Positions 47,909-56,194 of a stretch of DNA of 64,000 bases are shown in pieces. How positions within the stretch are numbered: the first letter of the stretch is position 1; every line of letters starts with the position of its first letter. Both the position numbers and the translations under genes were made by a program. This DNA is from Streptomyces eurocidicus (lineage in GTDB: Bacteria; Actinomycetota; Actinomycetes; Streptomycetales; Streptomycetaceae), in contig NZ_LGUI01000006.1 of the NCBI RefSeq assembly GCF_002891295.1, forward strand, positions 124,001-188,000. Direction: 5' to 3'. The notes beneath the pieces were generated by a model. That model saw only the letters and a program-made list of their open reading frames with translations, was not told where the DNA came from and searched no databases.

Positions 47909-48964
47909 ATGAACCACACCACTGTCCCCGCCTACGCCGCGCCGTCCCCGAAGGCCCCGCTGGAGCGGATCACCGTTCCGCGCCGTGCGCCGGGCGAGCA
48001 CGACATCCTCATCGAGATCAAGTACGCGGGCATCTGCCACTCCGACCTGCACACCGTGCGCGGCGAGTGGGGCGACGACGGCAACTTCCCGATCGTCCCG
48101 GGCCATGAGATCGCGGGTGTGGTGGCCGCGGTCGGCTCCGGCGTGACCCGGTACGCGGTCGGCGACCGCGTCGGCGTCGGCTGCTTCGTCGACTCCTGCC
48201 GCACCTGCGAGAACTGCCTGGCCGGCCTCCAGCAGTACTGCACCGGCGAGCTCGGCATGGTCGGCACCTACGGGGCCACCGGCCGCGACGGTCAGGTCAC
48301 CTACGGTGGTTACTCCACCCACATCGTGGTCGACGAGAACTACGCCCTGCGCATACCCGACAGCATCCCGCTGGACGCGGCGGCCCCGCTGCTGTGCGCG
48401 GGCATCACGCTGTACTCCCCGCTCGCCCACTGGAAGGCGGGCCCGGGCAAGAAGGTCGCCATTGTCGGCCTCGGTGGCCTCGGCCACATGGGAGTGAAGA
48501 TCGCGCACGCCATGGGCGCCGAGGTGACCGTGCTCAGCCAGTCGCTGCGCAAGAAGGACGACGGCCTGCGGCTGGGCGCGGCCCACTTCCACGCGACGTC
48601 CGACCCGGCCACCTTCGAGGCCCTGGCCGGCACCTTCGACCTGATCGTCAACACCGTCTCCGCCGATGTCGACCTGGACGCCTACCTCGGCCTGCTGAGG
48701 ACCGGCGGCACCCTGGTCCAGGTCGGCGCCCCGGAGAAGCCGCTGCCGATCTCCCCCTTCGCCCTGATCACCCAGCGCAAGTCGTTCGCCGGCTCGATGA
48801 TCGGCGGCATCCCGGAGACCCAGGAGATGCTGGACTTCTGCGGGAAGCACGGCCTCGGCGCCGATATCGAGCTGATCCGCGCCGACCAGATCAACGAGGC
48901 GTACGAGCGGGTGCTGGCCAGCGACGTGCGGTACCGCTTCGTCATCGACACGGCGACGATCTGA
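47909..48964 (+). CDS. Zinc-dependent NAD(P) alcohol dehydrogenase (CAD branch)
   Basis: A 351-residue medium-chain dehydrogenase of the cinnamyl-alcohol/YahK type. The catalytic zinc Cys and His are in YAGICHSDLHTVRGEWG and PGHEIAG. Structural zinc is bound by the four Cys in CFVDSCRTCENCLAGLQQYC. The nucleotide site is VAIVGLGGLGHMGVKIA. It probably reduces a broad range of aldehydes with NADPH. ATG 47909 is set by the family start. The divergent MmyB-like regulator is the likely controller. Confidence 0.92.
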   Translation: MNHTTVPAYAAPSPKAPLERITVPRRAPGEHDILIEIKYAGICHSDLHTVRGEWGDDGNFPIVPGHEIAGVVAAVGSGVTRYAVGDRVGVGCFVDSCRTCENCLAGLQQYCTGELGMVGTYGATGRDGQVTYGGYSTHIVVDENYALRIPDSIPLDAAAPLLCAGITLYSPLAHWKAGPGKKVAIVGLGGLGHMGVKIAHAMGAEVTVLSQSLRKKDDGLRLGAAHFHATSDPATFEALAGTFDLIVNTVSADVDLDAYLGLLRTGGTLVQVGAPEKPLPISPFALITQRKSFAGSMIGGIPETQEMLDFCGKHGLGADIELIRADQINEAYERVLASDVRYRFVIDTATI

Positions 48965-49204
48965 GCCGTTCCGGCGTCTCTTCTTCTCTTCGCGGCCTTC
49001 CCCGGCGTCCCGCACCGGTGACGCCGGGGAAGGCTCGGGCCCGCTCCCGGCCGCTCTTGCGCGACTCCACGCGCGGGGGGCGTGCCGCGGGCGGGCCCCG
49101 CGCGATCGCCGGTGGCCGGTGCCAGACTGGGACCCGGCCCGGGACACCGCCCGCCGCGCCTGCGGGGTCGGCCCCGGCGAGGACCGTCGAAGGAGCACTC
49201 CACC

Positions 49205-49984
49205 ATGCTCACCACAGACTTCGTGACCGGCGCGCCCAACTGGCTCGACCTCGGCAGCCCCGACACCGCGGCGTCCGCGGGGTTCTACGGCGCGGTGTTC
49301 GGCTGGGACCTTCAGTCCGCCGGGCCGGACGCGGGCGGTTACGGCTTCTTCCAGCTGGACGGCCGGACCGTGGCGGGGCTCGGCCCGCTCACCGAGGAGG
49401 GCGCGAGCCCGGCCTGGACGGTGTATTTCCGGACGCCCGACGCCGATGCCACGGCCAAGGCCGTGGAGCAGGGCGGCGGCAGGGTCCGGGTGGCCCCGTT
49501 CGATGTGATGGACGCCGGGCGGATGGCCTGTCTCACCGACCCGGGCGGTGCCGAGTTCGCCGTCTGGCAGCCCGCGGCGGTCCAGGGGCTGGAGCGGGCC
49601 TCGGAGACCCACAGCCTGTGCTGGGCGGAGCTGCACACCGCGGACCCCGAGGCCGCGTTCGCCTTCTACCGCTCGCTGTTCGCGTGGCGGAGCCAGGAGA
49701 TGGAGATCCCCGGGATGACCTACCGGGTGCTGACCACGGCGGAGGGCGACGCCCAGGAGGCGGCGTTCGGCGGCGTCGTCCCGCTCCAGGGCGACGACGA
49801 GTCGCGCTGGGTGCCGTACTTCACCGTGGAGGACGCCGACGCGACCGTCGCCACCGCGCAGGAACACGGCGGCACGGTGCTGGTGCCCGCCGCGGACGTG
49901 CCGCAGGCCGGCCGGATCGCCTGGATCGCCGACCCGTTCGGCGCCCCCTTCGCCGTCATCAAGCCCGAGCCGCCGGCGGCCTGA
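49205..49984 (+). CDS. VOC-family protein, two glyoxalase-like domains
   Basis: A 259-residue protein of two fused VOC modules (residues ~5-120 and ~135-255). Each opens with the paired-strand pattern (PNWLDLGSPDTAASAGFYGA; CWAELHTADPEAAFAFYRSL) and ends in a DPxG strand (LTDPGGAEFAVWQP; IADPFGAPFAVIKP). The metal ligands are not conserved enough to name a reaction. It is related to the CFP32/hydroxylase-like group. GAAGGAG precedes the ATG. Confidence 0.88.
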   Translation: MLTTDFVTGAPNWLDLGSPDTAASAGFYGAVFGWDLQSAGPDAGGYGFFQLDGRTVAGLGPLTEEGASPAWTVYFRTPDADATAKAVEQGGGRVRVAPFDVMDAGRMACLTDPGGAEFAVWQPAAVQGLERASETHSLCWAELHTADPEAAFAFYRSLFAWRSQEMEIPGMTYRVLTTAEGDAQEAAFGGVVPLQGDDESRWVPYFTVEDADATVATAQEHGGTVLVPAADVPQAGRIAWIADPFGAPFAVIKPEPPAA

Positions 49985-49991
49985 CGCCGGG

Positions 49992-50028
49992 CCGGGTGCG
50001 CGGCCCCCGTGAGAGGCCGCGCACCCGG
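49992..50028. terminator. Bidirectional hairpin terminator
   Basis: A 14-bp stem (CCGGGTGCGCGGCC) with a 9-nt loop between the convergent VOC and L25 genes. Confidence 0.88.
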
Positions 50029-50031
50029 GGC

Positions 50032-50658
50032 TCAGCCCTCCTCGGGGGCCTCCGGCGCCTCGGCCTCGGCCACCGCCGGCTCGCCCTCCTCCTCGGCCTC
50101 CTCCTCCGTGGGCTCCTCGGCCTGCGCGGCCACCACCTGGAGGACGGCGGCGTCCTCGTCGACGGCCAGGGTGCTGCCGCGCGGCAGCTCGATGTCCCCG
50201 GCCCGGATGGTGTGCCCGGCCTCCAGCCCCTCGACGGACACGGTGAACCCCTCCGGGATGTGGGTGGCCTCGGCCTCCACCGGCAGGGCGTTGAGGATGT
50301 GCTCCAGCAGGTTGCCGCCGGGCGCCAGCTCGCCCTCGGTGAGGATCGGCACTTCGACCGTGACCTTCTCGCCCTTCTTCACCGCCAGGAAGTCGACGTG
50401 GACGAGGAAGCCGCGGAGCGCCTCCCGCTGGACCGCCTTGGGGATGACGAGCTCGCCCTTGCCCTCGATGTCCAGCTTGATCAGCACGTTCGGGGTCTTG
50501 AGCGCCATCATCAGCGCGTGCCCGTCGAGGGCGACATGCTTGGGGTCCGCGCCGTGGCCGTAGATGACGGCCGGGACCTTGTTGGCGCGGCGGATGCGAC
50601 GGGCATAGCCCTTGCCGAATTCGGTGCGCGGCTCGGCGGTCAGCTTTACCTCGGCCAT
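50032..50658 (-). CDS. rplY: 50S ribosomal protein L25/Ctc
   Basis: A 208-residue long-form L25 (CTC type). The N-terminal domain (RTEFGKGYARRIRRANKVPA, then VIYGHGADPKHVALDGHAL) binds 5S rRNA. The C-terminal beta domain (VEVPILTEGELAPGGNLLEH) is followed by an acidic tail (EEPTEEEAEEEGEPAVAEAE). GAGGAG precedes the ATG at 50658. In many actinobacteria it lies next to pth (peptidyl-tRNA hydrolase); no pth is seen here. Confidence 0.95.
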   Translation of the reverse strand: MAEVKLTAEPRTEFGKGYARRIRRANKVPAVIYGHGADPKHVALDGHALMMALKTPNVLIKLDIEGKGELVIPKAVQREALRGFLVHVDFLAVKKGEKVTVEVPILTEGELAPGGNLLEHILNALPVEAEATHIPEGFTVSVEGLEAGHTIRAGDIELPRGSTLAVDEDAAVLQVVAAQAEEPTEEEAEEEGEPAVAEAEAPEAPEEG

Positions 50659-50708
50659 GACGGCACTCCTCGTGTCCAGATGTAGCTGTCTGTAAGGGCG
50701 CCGGGAGT

Positions 50709-51191
50709 TTATCCAGCCTGCGGACGGTCTGCGCCGCCGCTGCTCCATCCGGCCCAACAACCGCCCCGAAGGTGCGCACCGGTGGCCCCGCCGGTGTTGA
50801 GCGGGCGCAGCTCGCGGGCGTCGGGTATCGACGCGGCGCAGTGTCCGCAGAGCTCGGCGAGCCGCCACAGCCGCCCCGCGCCGGTGTGGAGGATCACCTG
50901 CCCGACGGCCTCGCCCCGGCAGCCCGGGACGGTCCACGCGTGCCAGGCGCAGCCCTCCTTCCCGCAACGGCAGCCGCTGCCGGGCGGCGGGGGCCCGGCC
51001 GCGTGGCCGTGGGCGGCGAGGTGGCCCGCCGCGGCCGTGCGGGCCGCGGTGGGCGTGGGCAGGGGTACGGGATCGGGCCGGCATCCGGGCACGGAGCACC
51101 GGAGCGTCATGGTCCGCCGCTCCGGGTCCCGGTCGGTGGTGATGTTCACGGTCCAGAGCCGGCCGACGGCCGGTTCGGTGTGCTTCGCCAC
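50709..51191 (-). CDS. Small Cys/His-rich hypothetical protein
   Basis: A 160-residue protein starting at GTG 51191, with GGGAG six bases upstream. It is rich in Cys pairs (LRCSVPGC, CRCGKEGCAWHAW, CRGEAV, ELCGHCAAS), suggesting one or two zinc-binding knuckles. The N-terminal 30 residues are polar (HTEPAVGRLWTVNITTDRDP). No family recognised and no membrane segment. It lies upstream of rplY on the same strand, 50 bases away, but a common function is not implied. Confidence 0.6.
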   Translation of the reverse strand: MAKHTEPAVGRLWTVNITTDRDPERRTMTLRCSVPGCRPDPVPLPTPTAARTAAAGHLAAHGHAAGPPPPGSGCRCGKEGCAWHAWTVPGCRGEAVGQVILHTGAGRLWRLAELCGHCAASIPDARELRPLNTGGATGAHLRGGCWAGWSSGGADRPQAG

Positions 51192-51486
51192 AACTCGCTC
51201 CCGAGGTCTTGGGTTTCCGTCCGGTTCCGGTCCTGTCACCGCGGTGCGCGGTGACAGGTTCCAGGGTGCGGTGGCCGGGCCCGTCGGAACATCCCCGGGG
51301 ACGGGGATCGGCCGGAGGACGTCGTCGTCCCCCGGCCGGAGGGCGCCCCTGTCCCCCGCCGGAGGGCGGCCGGGGCGGCAGGCGGAGGGCGTCCCGCCGT
51401 ATACGCGTTCGCCCGCCGGAACGATCCGGATCGGGCAGACTTTGCGGGCACCGTGCAGACACCGTCGCGAGGACGAGGGGAAGTCC

Positions 51487-53640
51487 ATGAGCGGAATGCG
51501 AAGATTCAGTCGTCGAGGGCTCTTACGGGCGGGCCTGGGAGCCGGTGGCGTGGCGCTGGGGGCCCAGCTGGCGCCGCGGATCCCGGGCCCGTACCACCTG
51601 CTGGAGAGCCCGGCCTGGGCGGCGACGCCGGACGCCCGGGCGGCCTTCCCGGAGTGGAGCCGCTTCGCCCGGCTGGCCGACGGCACGTTCGACGAGGACG
51701 CCGATCCCCAGCTCGACATGAAGCCGGTCATCACGGCGCTCAAAGCCCAGAACGTCAATGTGATCGAGGTCGACACGATCCTGTCGAACTGGGTGACGGA
51801 GGCGGATTTCACCACGCACCTGGGGAAGATCAAGAGCTTTGTGGAGCTGGCGCACGCCGCCGGCATCCGGGTGGTGATGTACTACCCGTCGCTCGAAGTG
51901 ATCACCATCGGCGGCGAGAAGGGCAAGTCGTTCTACAAGGACGGCGACGGGAAGTCCTGGGTGCAGCGTTCCCTGGACGGCAGGCCGAACGTCTTCTACG
52001 GCAGCCTGGTGGTCTGGGTGGACCCGGGTGACGAGAGCTGCTGGGTCAGCCCCAACTCCCCCTGGCGGGACTTCTACCTGGGCCGGATCAAGGCGCTCGC
52101 GCGGACCGGTCTGGACGCCGTGTGGCCGGATGTGCCGATCTACTTCGACGGGGCGCTGAGCTGGTGCGACGGCTCCACCTGGGCGGCCGACGCCTTCCGG
52201 GCCGACACCGGGCTCGCGCTGCCCGCCAAGGACGACTTCAGCAGCCTGCCCTTCCGGCGCTACGTCGAGTGGCGGCACCGCAACCTCAACCAGTGGCAGC
52301 TCGACATCGCCGCCGCCGGCCGGTCGGTCAACCCGGACCTGGTGACCTTCGTCGAGACGGTCAGCATGGACTACCAGTACGCCACCTCGGTCGGCCTCGA
52401 CGGGGCGTACCTCCGCAAGGCCGAGGGCGTGAGCCATGTCTGGGAGGTGGACATCCTCGGCAACTACGACGGGATGCGCCACGCCACGGCCACCGACTGG
52501 ACCTGCCTGATCTCGATGTACAAATACGCGCGGGCGGCCAGCGGGACCAAGCCGGCGTGGGCGTTCTCCTACGGCTGGAAGGCCGACGACGCGGCGCTGG
52601 TGATGGCCGAGCTGCTGGCGGCGGGCTGCAATCCGTACGAGGTCAAGAGCCCGTTCAAGGCCGCGTCGACCGACAAGGCGATGCGCACCCGGATGTACGC
52701 CTTCGTCGCCGCCAACCAGGAGAAGCTGTACAACGCCGCCCCGGCGGCCCAGGTCGGCGTCTACCACTCCTCGGCGTCGCGGGACTTCGTCAGCCATTCG
52801 ATCGGCAGCGGCATGTACGCCAACGCCAAGGCACCGGCCGGGATCAAGTCCGGCGACTGGTGGAGCACGGGCAGCGCGGAGGAGAGCTGCACCACCAAGG
52901 AGTGGCTCGGCGAGTTCCGCGGCACGGTGAAGGCGATGGTGTACGCGCACGTCCCGTTCTCCACCGTGACCAGTCCCGGGCTCACCGCCGACGACCTGAC
53001 CCGCTTCCGGGTGCTGATGCTGCCCAACCTCCAGGCGGTGTCGGACCAGGAGGCCGAGGTGCTGCGCGGCTTCGTCTCCGGCGGGGGCACGGTCGTGATC
53101 ACCGGCCCGGCGCCCACGGGCCTCGACCAGTTCGGCTCCGCCCGCGGTGAGTACGCGCTGGCCGACGTGCTCGGCTTCCGCAAGGCGGACCCGCTGCCCG
53201 CCACCAAGGAGAATCGTTTCGGCGCGGGCACCTGTCACTACGTCAGGAACCTGATCGGCAAGAGCTATCTGGCCTCGACGGACCAGCCGAGCGCCGATCT
53301 GCTCCTCGCGCCGGTCCGGGCGGCCGTCACCCCCGCGGTGACGCTGACCGGCGACCCCAGGATCCATCTGGAGGTGAGCACGCTCGGCGACGACACCGTC
53401 GTCCAGCTGGTCAACTTCACCCACTGCCAGGACACGCCGACCGCCTTCCGCACCACCCCGGCCGCCTGTACGGTCGCGGTCGCGGTCCCGGCGGGCAAGC
53501 GGGTGCTGTCCGCCACCGTCAGCACGCCGGACACGCCCTCGCCCGCCCCGCAGCCGGTCGCCTGGCGGGTCACCGGCTCCACGGCCACGGTCGATCTGAC
53601 GGTGGCGCAGTACTCCCTGCTGACCGTCACCACCGGCTGA
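51487..53640 (+). CDS. Tat-exported glycoside hydrolase-like protein, TTA-containing
   Basis: A 717-residue secreted protein. The Tat signal MRRFSRRGLLRAG ends near PAWAATPDA. A TIM-barrel-like region follows (MKPVITALKAQNVNVIEVDT, AHAAGIRVVMYYPSL, GLDAVWPDVPIYFDGALSW, VTFVETVSMDYQYA). A beta-galactosidase-trimerisation/GATase-like region (RFRVLMLPNLQAVSDQEAEV, RGFVSGGGTVVITGP) and a beta-sandwich tail complete it. This order is that of GH-A clan enzymes such as GH42-like proteins; the catalytic acids cannot be assigned with confidence. Codon 13 is TTA (51523-51525), so translation probably depends on the bldA tRNA and the protein is made late in development. Confidence 0.8.
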   Translation: MSGMRRFSRRGLLRAGLGAGGVALGAQLAPRIPGPYHLLESPAWAATPDARAAFPEWSRFARLADGTFDEDADPQLDMKPVITALKAQNVNVIEVDTILSNWVTEADFTTHLGKIKSFVELAHAAGIRVVMYYPSLEVITIGGEKGKSFYKDGDGKSWVQRSLDGRPNVFYGSLVVWVDPGDESCWVSPNSPWRDFYLGRIKALARTGLDAVWPDVPIYFDGALSWCDGSTWAADAFRADTGLALPAKDDFSSLPFRRYVEWRHRNLNQWQLDIAAAGRSVNPDLVTFVETVSMDYQYATSVGLDGAYLRKAEGVSHVWEVDILGNYDGMRHATATDWTCLISMYKYARAASGTKPAWAFSYGWKADDAALVMAELLAAGCNPYEVKSPFKAASTDKAMRTRMYAFVAANQEKLYNAAPAAQVGVYHSSASRDFVSHSIGSGMYANAKAPAGIKSGDWWSTGSAEESCTTKEWLGEFRGTVKAMVYAHVPFSTVTSPGLTADDLTRFRVLMLPNLQAVSDQEAEVLRGFVSGGGTVVITGPAPTGLDQFGSARGEYALADVLGFRKADPLPATKENRFGAGTCHYVRNLIGKSYLASTDQPSADLLLAPVRAAVTPAVTLTGDPRIHLEVSTLGDDTVVQLVNFTHCQDTPTAFRTTPAACTVAVAVPAGKRVLSATVSTPDTPSPAPQPVAWRVTGSTATVDLTVAQYSLLTVTTG

Positions 53641-53647
53641 GCGGCCC

Positions 53648-54688
53648 TCACCGGGTGACCGCCCCGGGGGCGGGGATCCGCCACAGCGAGGTCGGCCGGT
53701 CCTCGTCCCCCGGGTGGGTCTCGAAGGCGATCCACCGGCCGTCCGGCGACCAGCTGGGCGCGCCGTCGTAGCCGCCGGGGCTCCGGGTCACCCTGACCGG
53801 GGCCCCGCCGGCCGCGGGGATCACAAAGATCTGCGGCACGTCCAGGCCCCCGGCGGTGGAGGAGAAGACCACCGACCTGCCGTCGGGCGACCAGCTGGGG
53901 TCGGTGTGCTCGCCGGGGCCGTCGGTGAGCCTGCGCAGGCCGGTGCCGTCCGCGTTCATCACGTACAGCGCCCACGCGTCGCTGTTCCGCTCCCGCCGCT
54001 GGAAGACCAGCCGGTCCCCCTTCGGCGACCAGTTGGGCTGCCGGTTGTCCGTCCCGGTGGCGGGCCCGTCCAGCAGCCGCGTCGCCCCGCTGCCGTCGCG
54101 CCGCACCTTCCACAGGGAGCCGAGCGCGGCCCGCGACGGCCGGCGCCGCTCGCTCCCGGTCTCCTCCTCCAGGCTCTCCTGGAAGACGATCCACTGCCCG
54201 TCGGGCGAGAAACTCGGCTCCAGGTAGCCCGACTCACCCCGGTGTTCGGTGACCCGTACGGGTTTCCCGGCGCCCGGCGGCAGCACCCACACCTCGTCGC
54301 GCCCGGCCCGGTCCGAGGCGAAGGTGACCCCGGCGGAGGGGTGCCAGCTGGCGCCCGGGAGGTTCACCGCGGCCCGGTCCGACTCGTCGAGCAAGGTGCC
54401 GGCGGAGCGCCCGGAGGCCGCGCGCTCGTCGAGCGGAACCACGCGGAGGGCCGCGGCACCCTCGTTGTAGCCGTCGTGGAAGAGGGTGAACAGCATCCGC
54501 CGCCCGTCGGGCGAGAACGCGGGATTCTGCGCGCTGGCCTTCCCCTGCCCCCGGTAGACGAGCCGGGCACCGTCGGCACGGATGCCGGTGGGGCCGGGCG
54601 GCTCGGGACCGGACTCCCGGGACGAACCGCACGCGGTGAGGAGGAGGGCGGCCAGGGTGACGGCGAGGACGAGCTGTCGACTGCGCAC
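53648..54688 (-). CDS. TolB/PD40-type beta-propeller lipoprotein
   Basis: A 346-residue lipoprotein. GTG at 54688, signal LVLAVTLAALLLTACGSS with lipobox LTAC, then about six PD40 blades, each ending in a variant of FSPDGxxxxF (AFSPDGRRMLFTLF, SFSPDGQWIVFQES, NWSPKGDRLVFQRR, SWSPDGRSVVFSS, SWSPDGRWIAFETH). This forms an extracellular propeller for protein or glycan binding. It converges with the glycosidase-like gene 7 bases away and may be an accessory surface protein. Confidence 0.9.
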   Translation of the reverse strand: MRSRQLVLAVTLAALLLTACGSSRESGPEPPGPTGIRADGARLVYRGQGKASAQNPAFSPDGRRMLFTLFHDGYNEGAAALRVVPLDERAASGRSAGTLLDESDRAAVNLPGASWHPSAGVTFASDRAGRDEVWVLPPGAGKPVRVTEHRGESGYLEPSFSPDGQWIVFQESLEEETGSERRRPSRAALGSLWKVRRDGSGATRLLDGPATGTDNRQPNWSPKGDRLVFQRRERNSDAWALYVMNADGTGLRRLTDGPGEHTDPSWSPDGRSVVFSSTAGGLDVPQIFVIPAAGGAPVRVTRSPGGYDGAPSWSPDGRWIAFETHPGDEDRPTSLWRIPAPGAVTR

Positions 54689-54879
54689 GCCCCGACGATA
54701 GGGGGTGACGCGGGCGTACCGCTCGGGTGTCCGACGATACGGCCGGCCTCGGTGTGACACCGCCGTCCACGGGTCGCGGCGTCGCGCGCCCGTGGACGTG
54801 TCCCATGGAGCGGCCGCACGGCACTCTTCCCGGCCCTTCCGTCCGGTCCCCACGACCGCTCGTGAACCGGTTCGCACAC

Positions 54880-56103
54880 TCAGCGCAGCAGAACCGGCAG
54901 CTCCTCCAGCCAGTTCATCGTCATGCTCTGCTGCCGCCGCACTTTCTCCGCCGGCACCGCCAGCCGCATCCGGGGGAAACGGTCCAGCAGCCGGCCGAAG
55001 AGGACCTCCATCTGCGCGTACGCGAGCAGCGAGCCGATGCAGCGGTGGGTGCCGTGGCCCATGGCCAGGTGCTGGTGGTCGGTGCGGGTGATGTCGAAGC
55101 GGTGCGGGTCGGGGAAGCGGCGCGGGTCGCGGTTGGCGGCGCCCACGGCGATCAGCAGGAACTCGCCTGCGGGGATGGTCAGGCCCTCGCCCAGGGCCAC
55201 GGGCTCGGCGGTGTGGCGCGGGCCGACCGCCCGGAACGGGCCCTCGTAGCGCAGGCATTCCTCGACCGCGCCGCGCAGCAGGCCGCGGTCCGCGAGCAGG
55301 GCGGCGTACTGATCGGGGTGGCGGAGGAGGGCGTACACCCCGTTGGTGAGGGCGTTGGCCGTCTCCACGCCCGCGATGAGGAGGAGGAACGCGGCCGAGG
55401 CGAGTTCGTGGCGGCTCAGGGCGCGGCGGCCCGCTCGCCTCGATCCCAGCGTGGACAGCAGGCCCCGGACCGGCTGGGCGCGGCCCCGCTCCATCAGCCG
55501 CTCGCCGAAGTCGGCGATGAACTGGGACGACTTCTGGTCGCCCGGTGAGCTCCGGCCGCACATGAGGGGCTCGAACCAGGCCGGGAACGCCGCCTGTTCG
55601 TCGTCGCGCAGGCCGAGCAGCTCGCCGATCACGGCGATGGCGAAGGGGTAGGCGATCCGCGCGCGGAACTCCACGGGATCGGAGCCGCGGAGGGCGCCGA
55701 GCGTGTCGTCGGCGAAGACCTCGACGCGGCGGCGCATCGCCTCCACCGGGCCCCTGCTGAGCGCCTGCTGGGTGCTGTGGCGCAGGCGCTGGGCGTCCGG
55801 CGGATCGGCGCCGATCATATGGGCCCGGATGCGGGGGCTCGTCTCGCGCCGCCGTTCCGGGCGCGCGGTATGTCGCTCCCGGCGGTCGGGCCGCTTCCAC
55901 TCGTCCTTGCGGACGTCGGGCGAGGCCAGCAGCGCACGCGCCGCCTCGTAGCGCGGGACGAGCCACAGGCGGCTGCCGCTCACCCCGGTGACCAGGGTGG
56001 CGGGCGCCCGGTCCCGCAGGGCGTCGAGAACGGGGTGGGCGTCCTGGAAGAAGGCCGGGGTGAAGATCTCAGGCGGTGGTGCGACGGTCCGGTCGGGTGA
56101 CAC
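54880..56103 (-). CDS. Cytochrome P450
   Basis: A 407-residue bacterial P450. Heme loop AMGHGTHRCIGSLLA (the usual first Phe is Met), K-helix EECLRYEGPFRAVGPR with ExxR, and I-helix LLIAGVETANALT, where Glu replaces the common Asp before Thr. GTG at 56103 has GAGGAGG upstream. It lies 91 bases downstream of the ABC exporter on the same strand, so it is probably the last gene of the P-loop/protease/ABC operon. Likely role: oxidative tailoring of a small molecule or peptide from this region. Redox partners are not encoded nearby. Confidence 0.93.
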   Translation of the reverse strand: MSPDRTVAPPPEIFTPAFFQDAHPVLDALRDRAPATLVTGVSGSRLWLVPRYEAARALLASPDVRKDEWKRPDRRERHTARPERRRETSPRIRAHMIGADPPDAQRLRHSTQQALSRGPVEAMRRRVEVFADDTLGALRGSDPVEFRARIAYPFAIAVIGELLGLRDDEQAAFPAWFEPLMCGRSSPGDQKSSQFIADFGERLMERGRAQPVRGLLSTLGSRRAGRRALSRHELASAAFLLLIAGVETANALTNGVYALLRHPDQYAALLADRGLLRGAVEECLRYEGPFRAVGPRHTAEPVALGEGLTIPAGEFLLIAVGAANRDPRRFPDPHRFDITRTDHQHLAMGHGTHRCIGSLLAYAQMEVLFGRLLDRFPRMRLAVPAEKVRRQQSMTMNWLEELPVLLR

Positions 56104-56194
56104 GGCGATCCTCCTCGAACGAGTGAGCAGGGCGGGTCGTCAGCGGCGCGGCGCCCCGCAAGCCTACCCACAGTGTCCGAGTGATTACACATCG

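Noticed and set aside
47876..50779. A 967-codon minus-strand frame opposite the alcohol dehydrogenase and VOC genes
   Set aside because: A high-GC shadow frame with Arg/Gly/Pro-rich composition and no domain. The opposite strand carries complete enzyme motifs.
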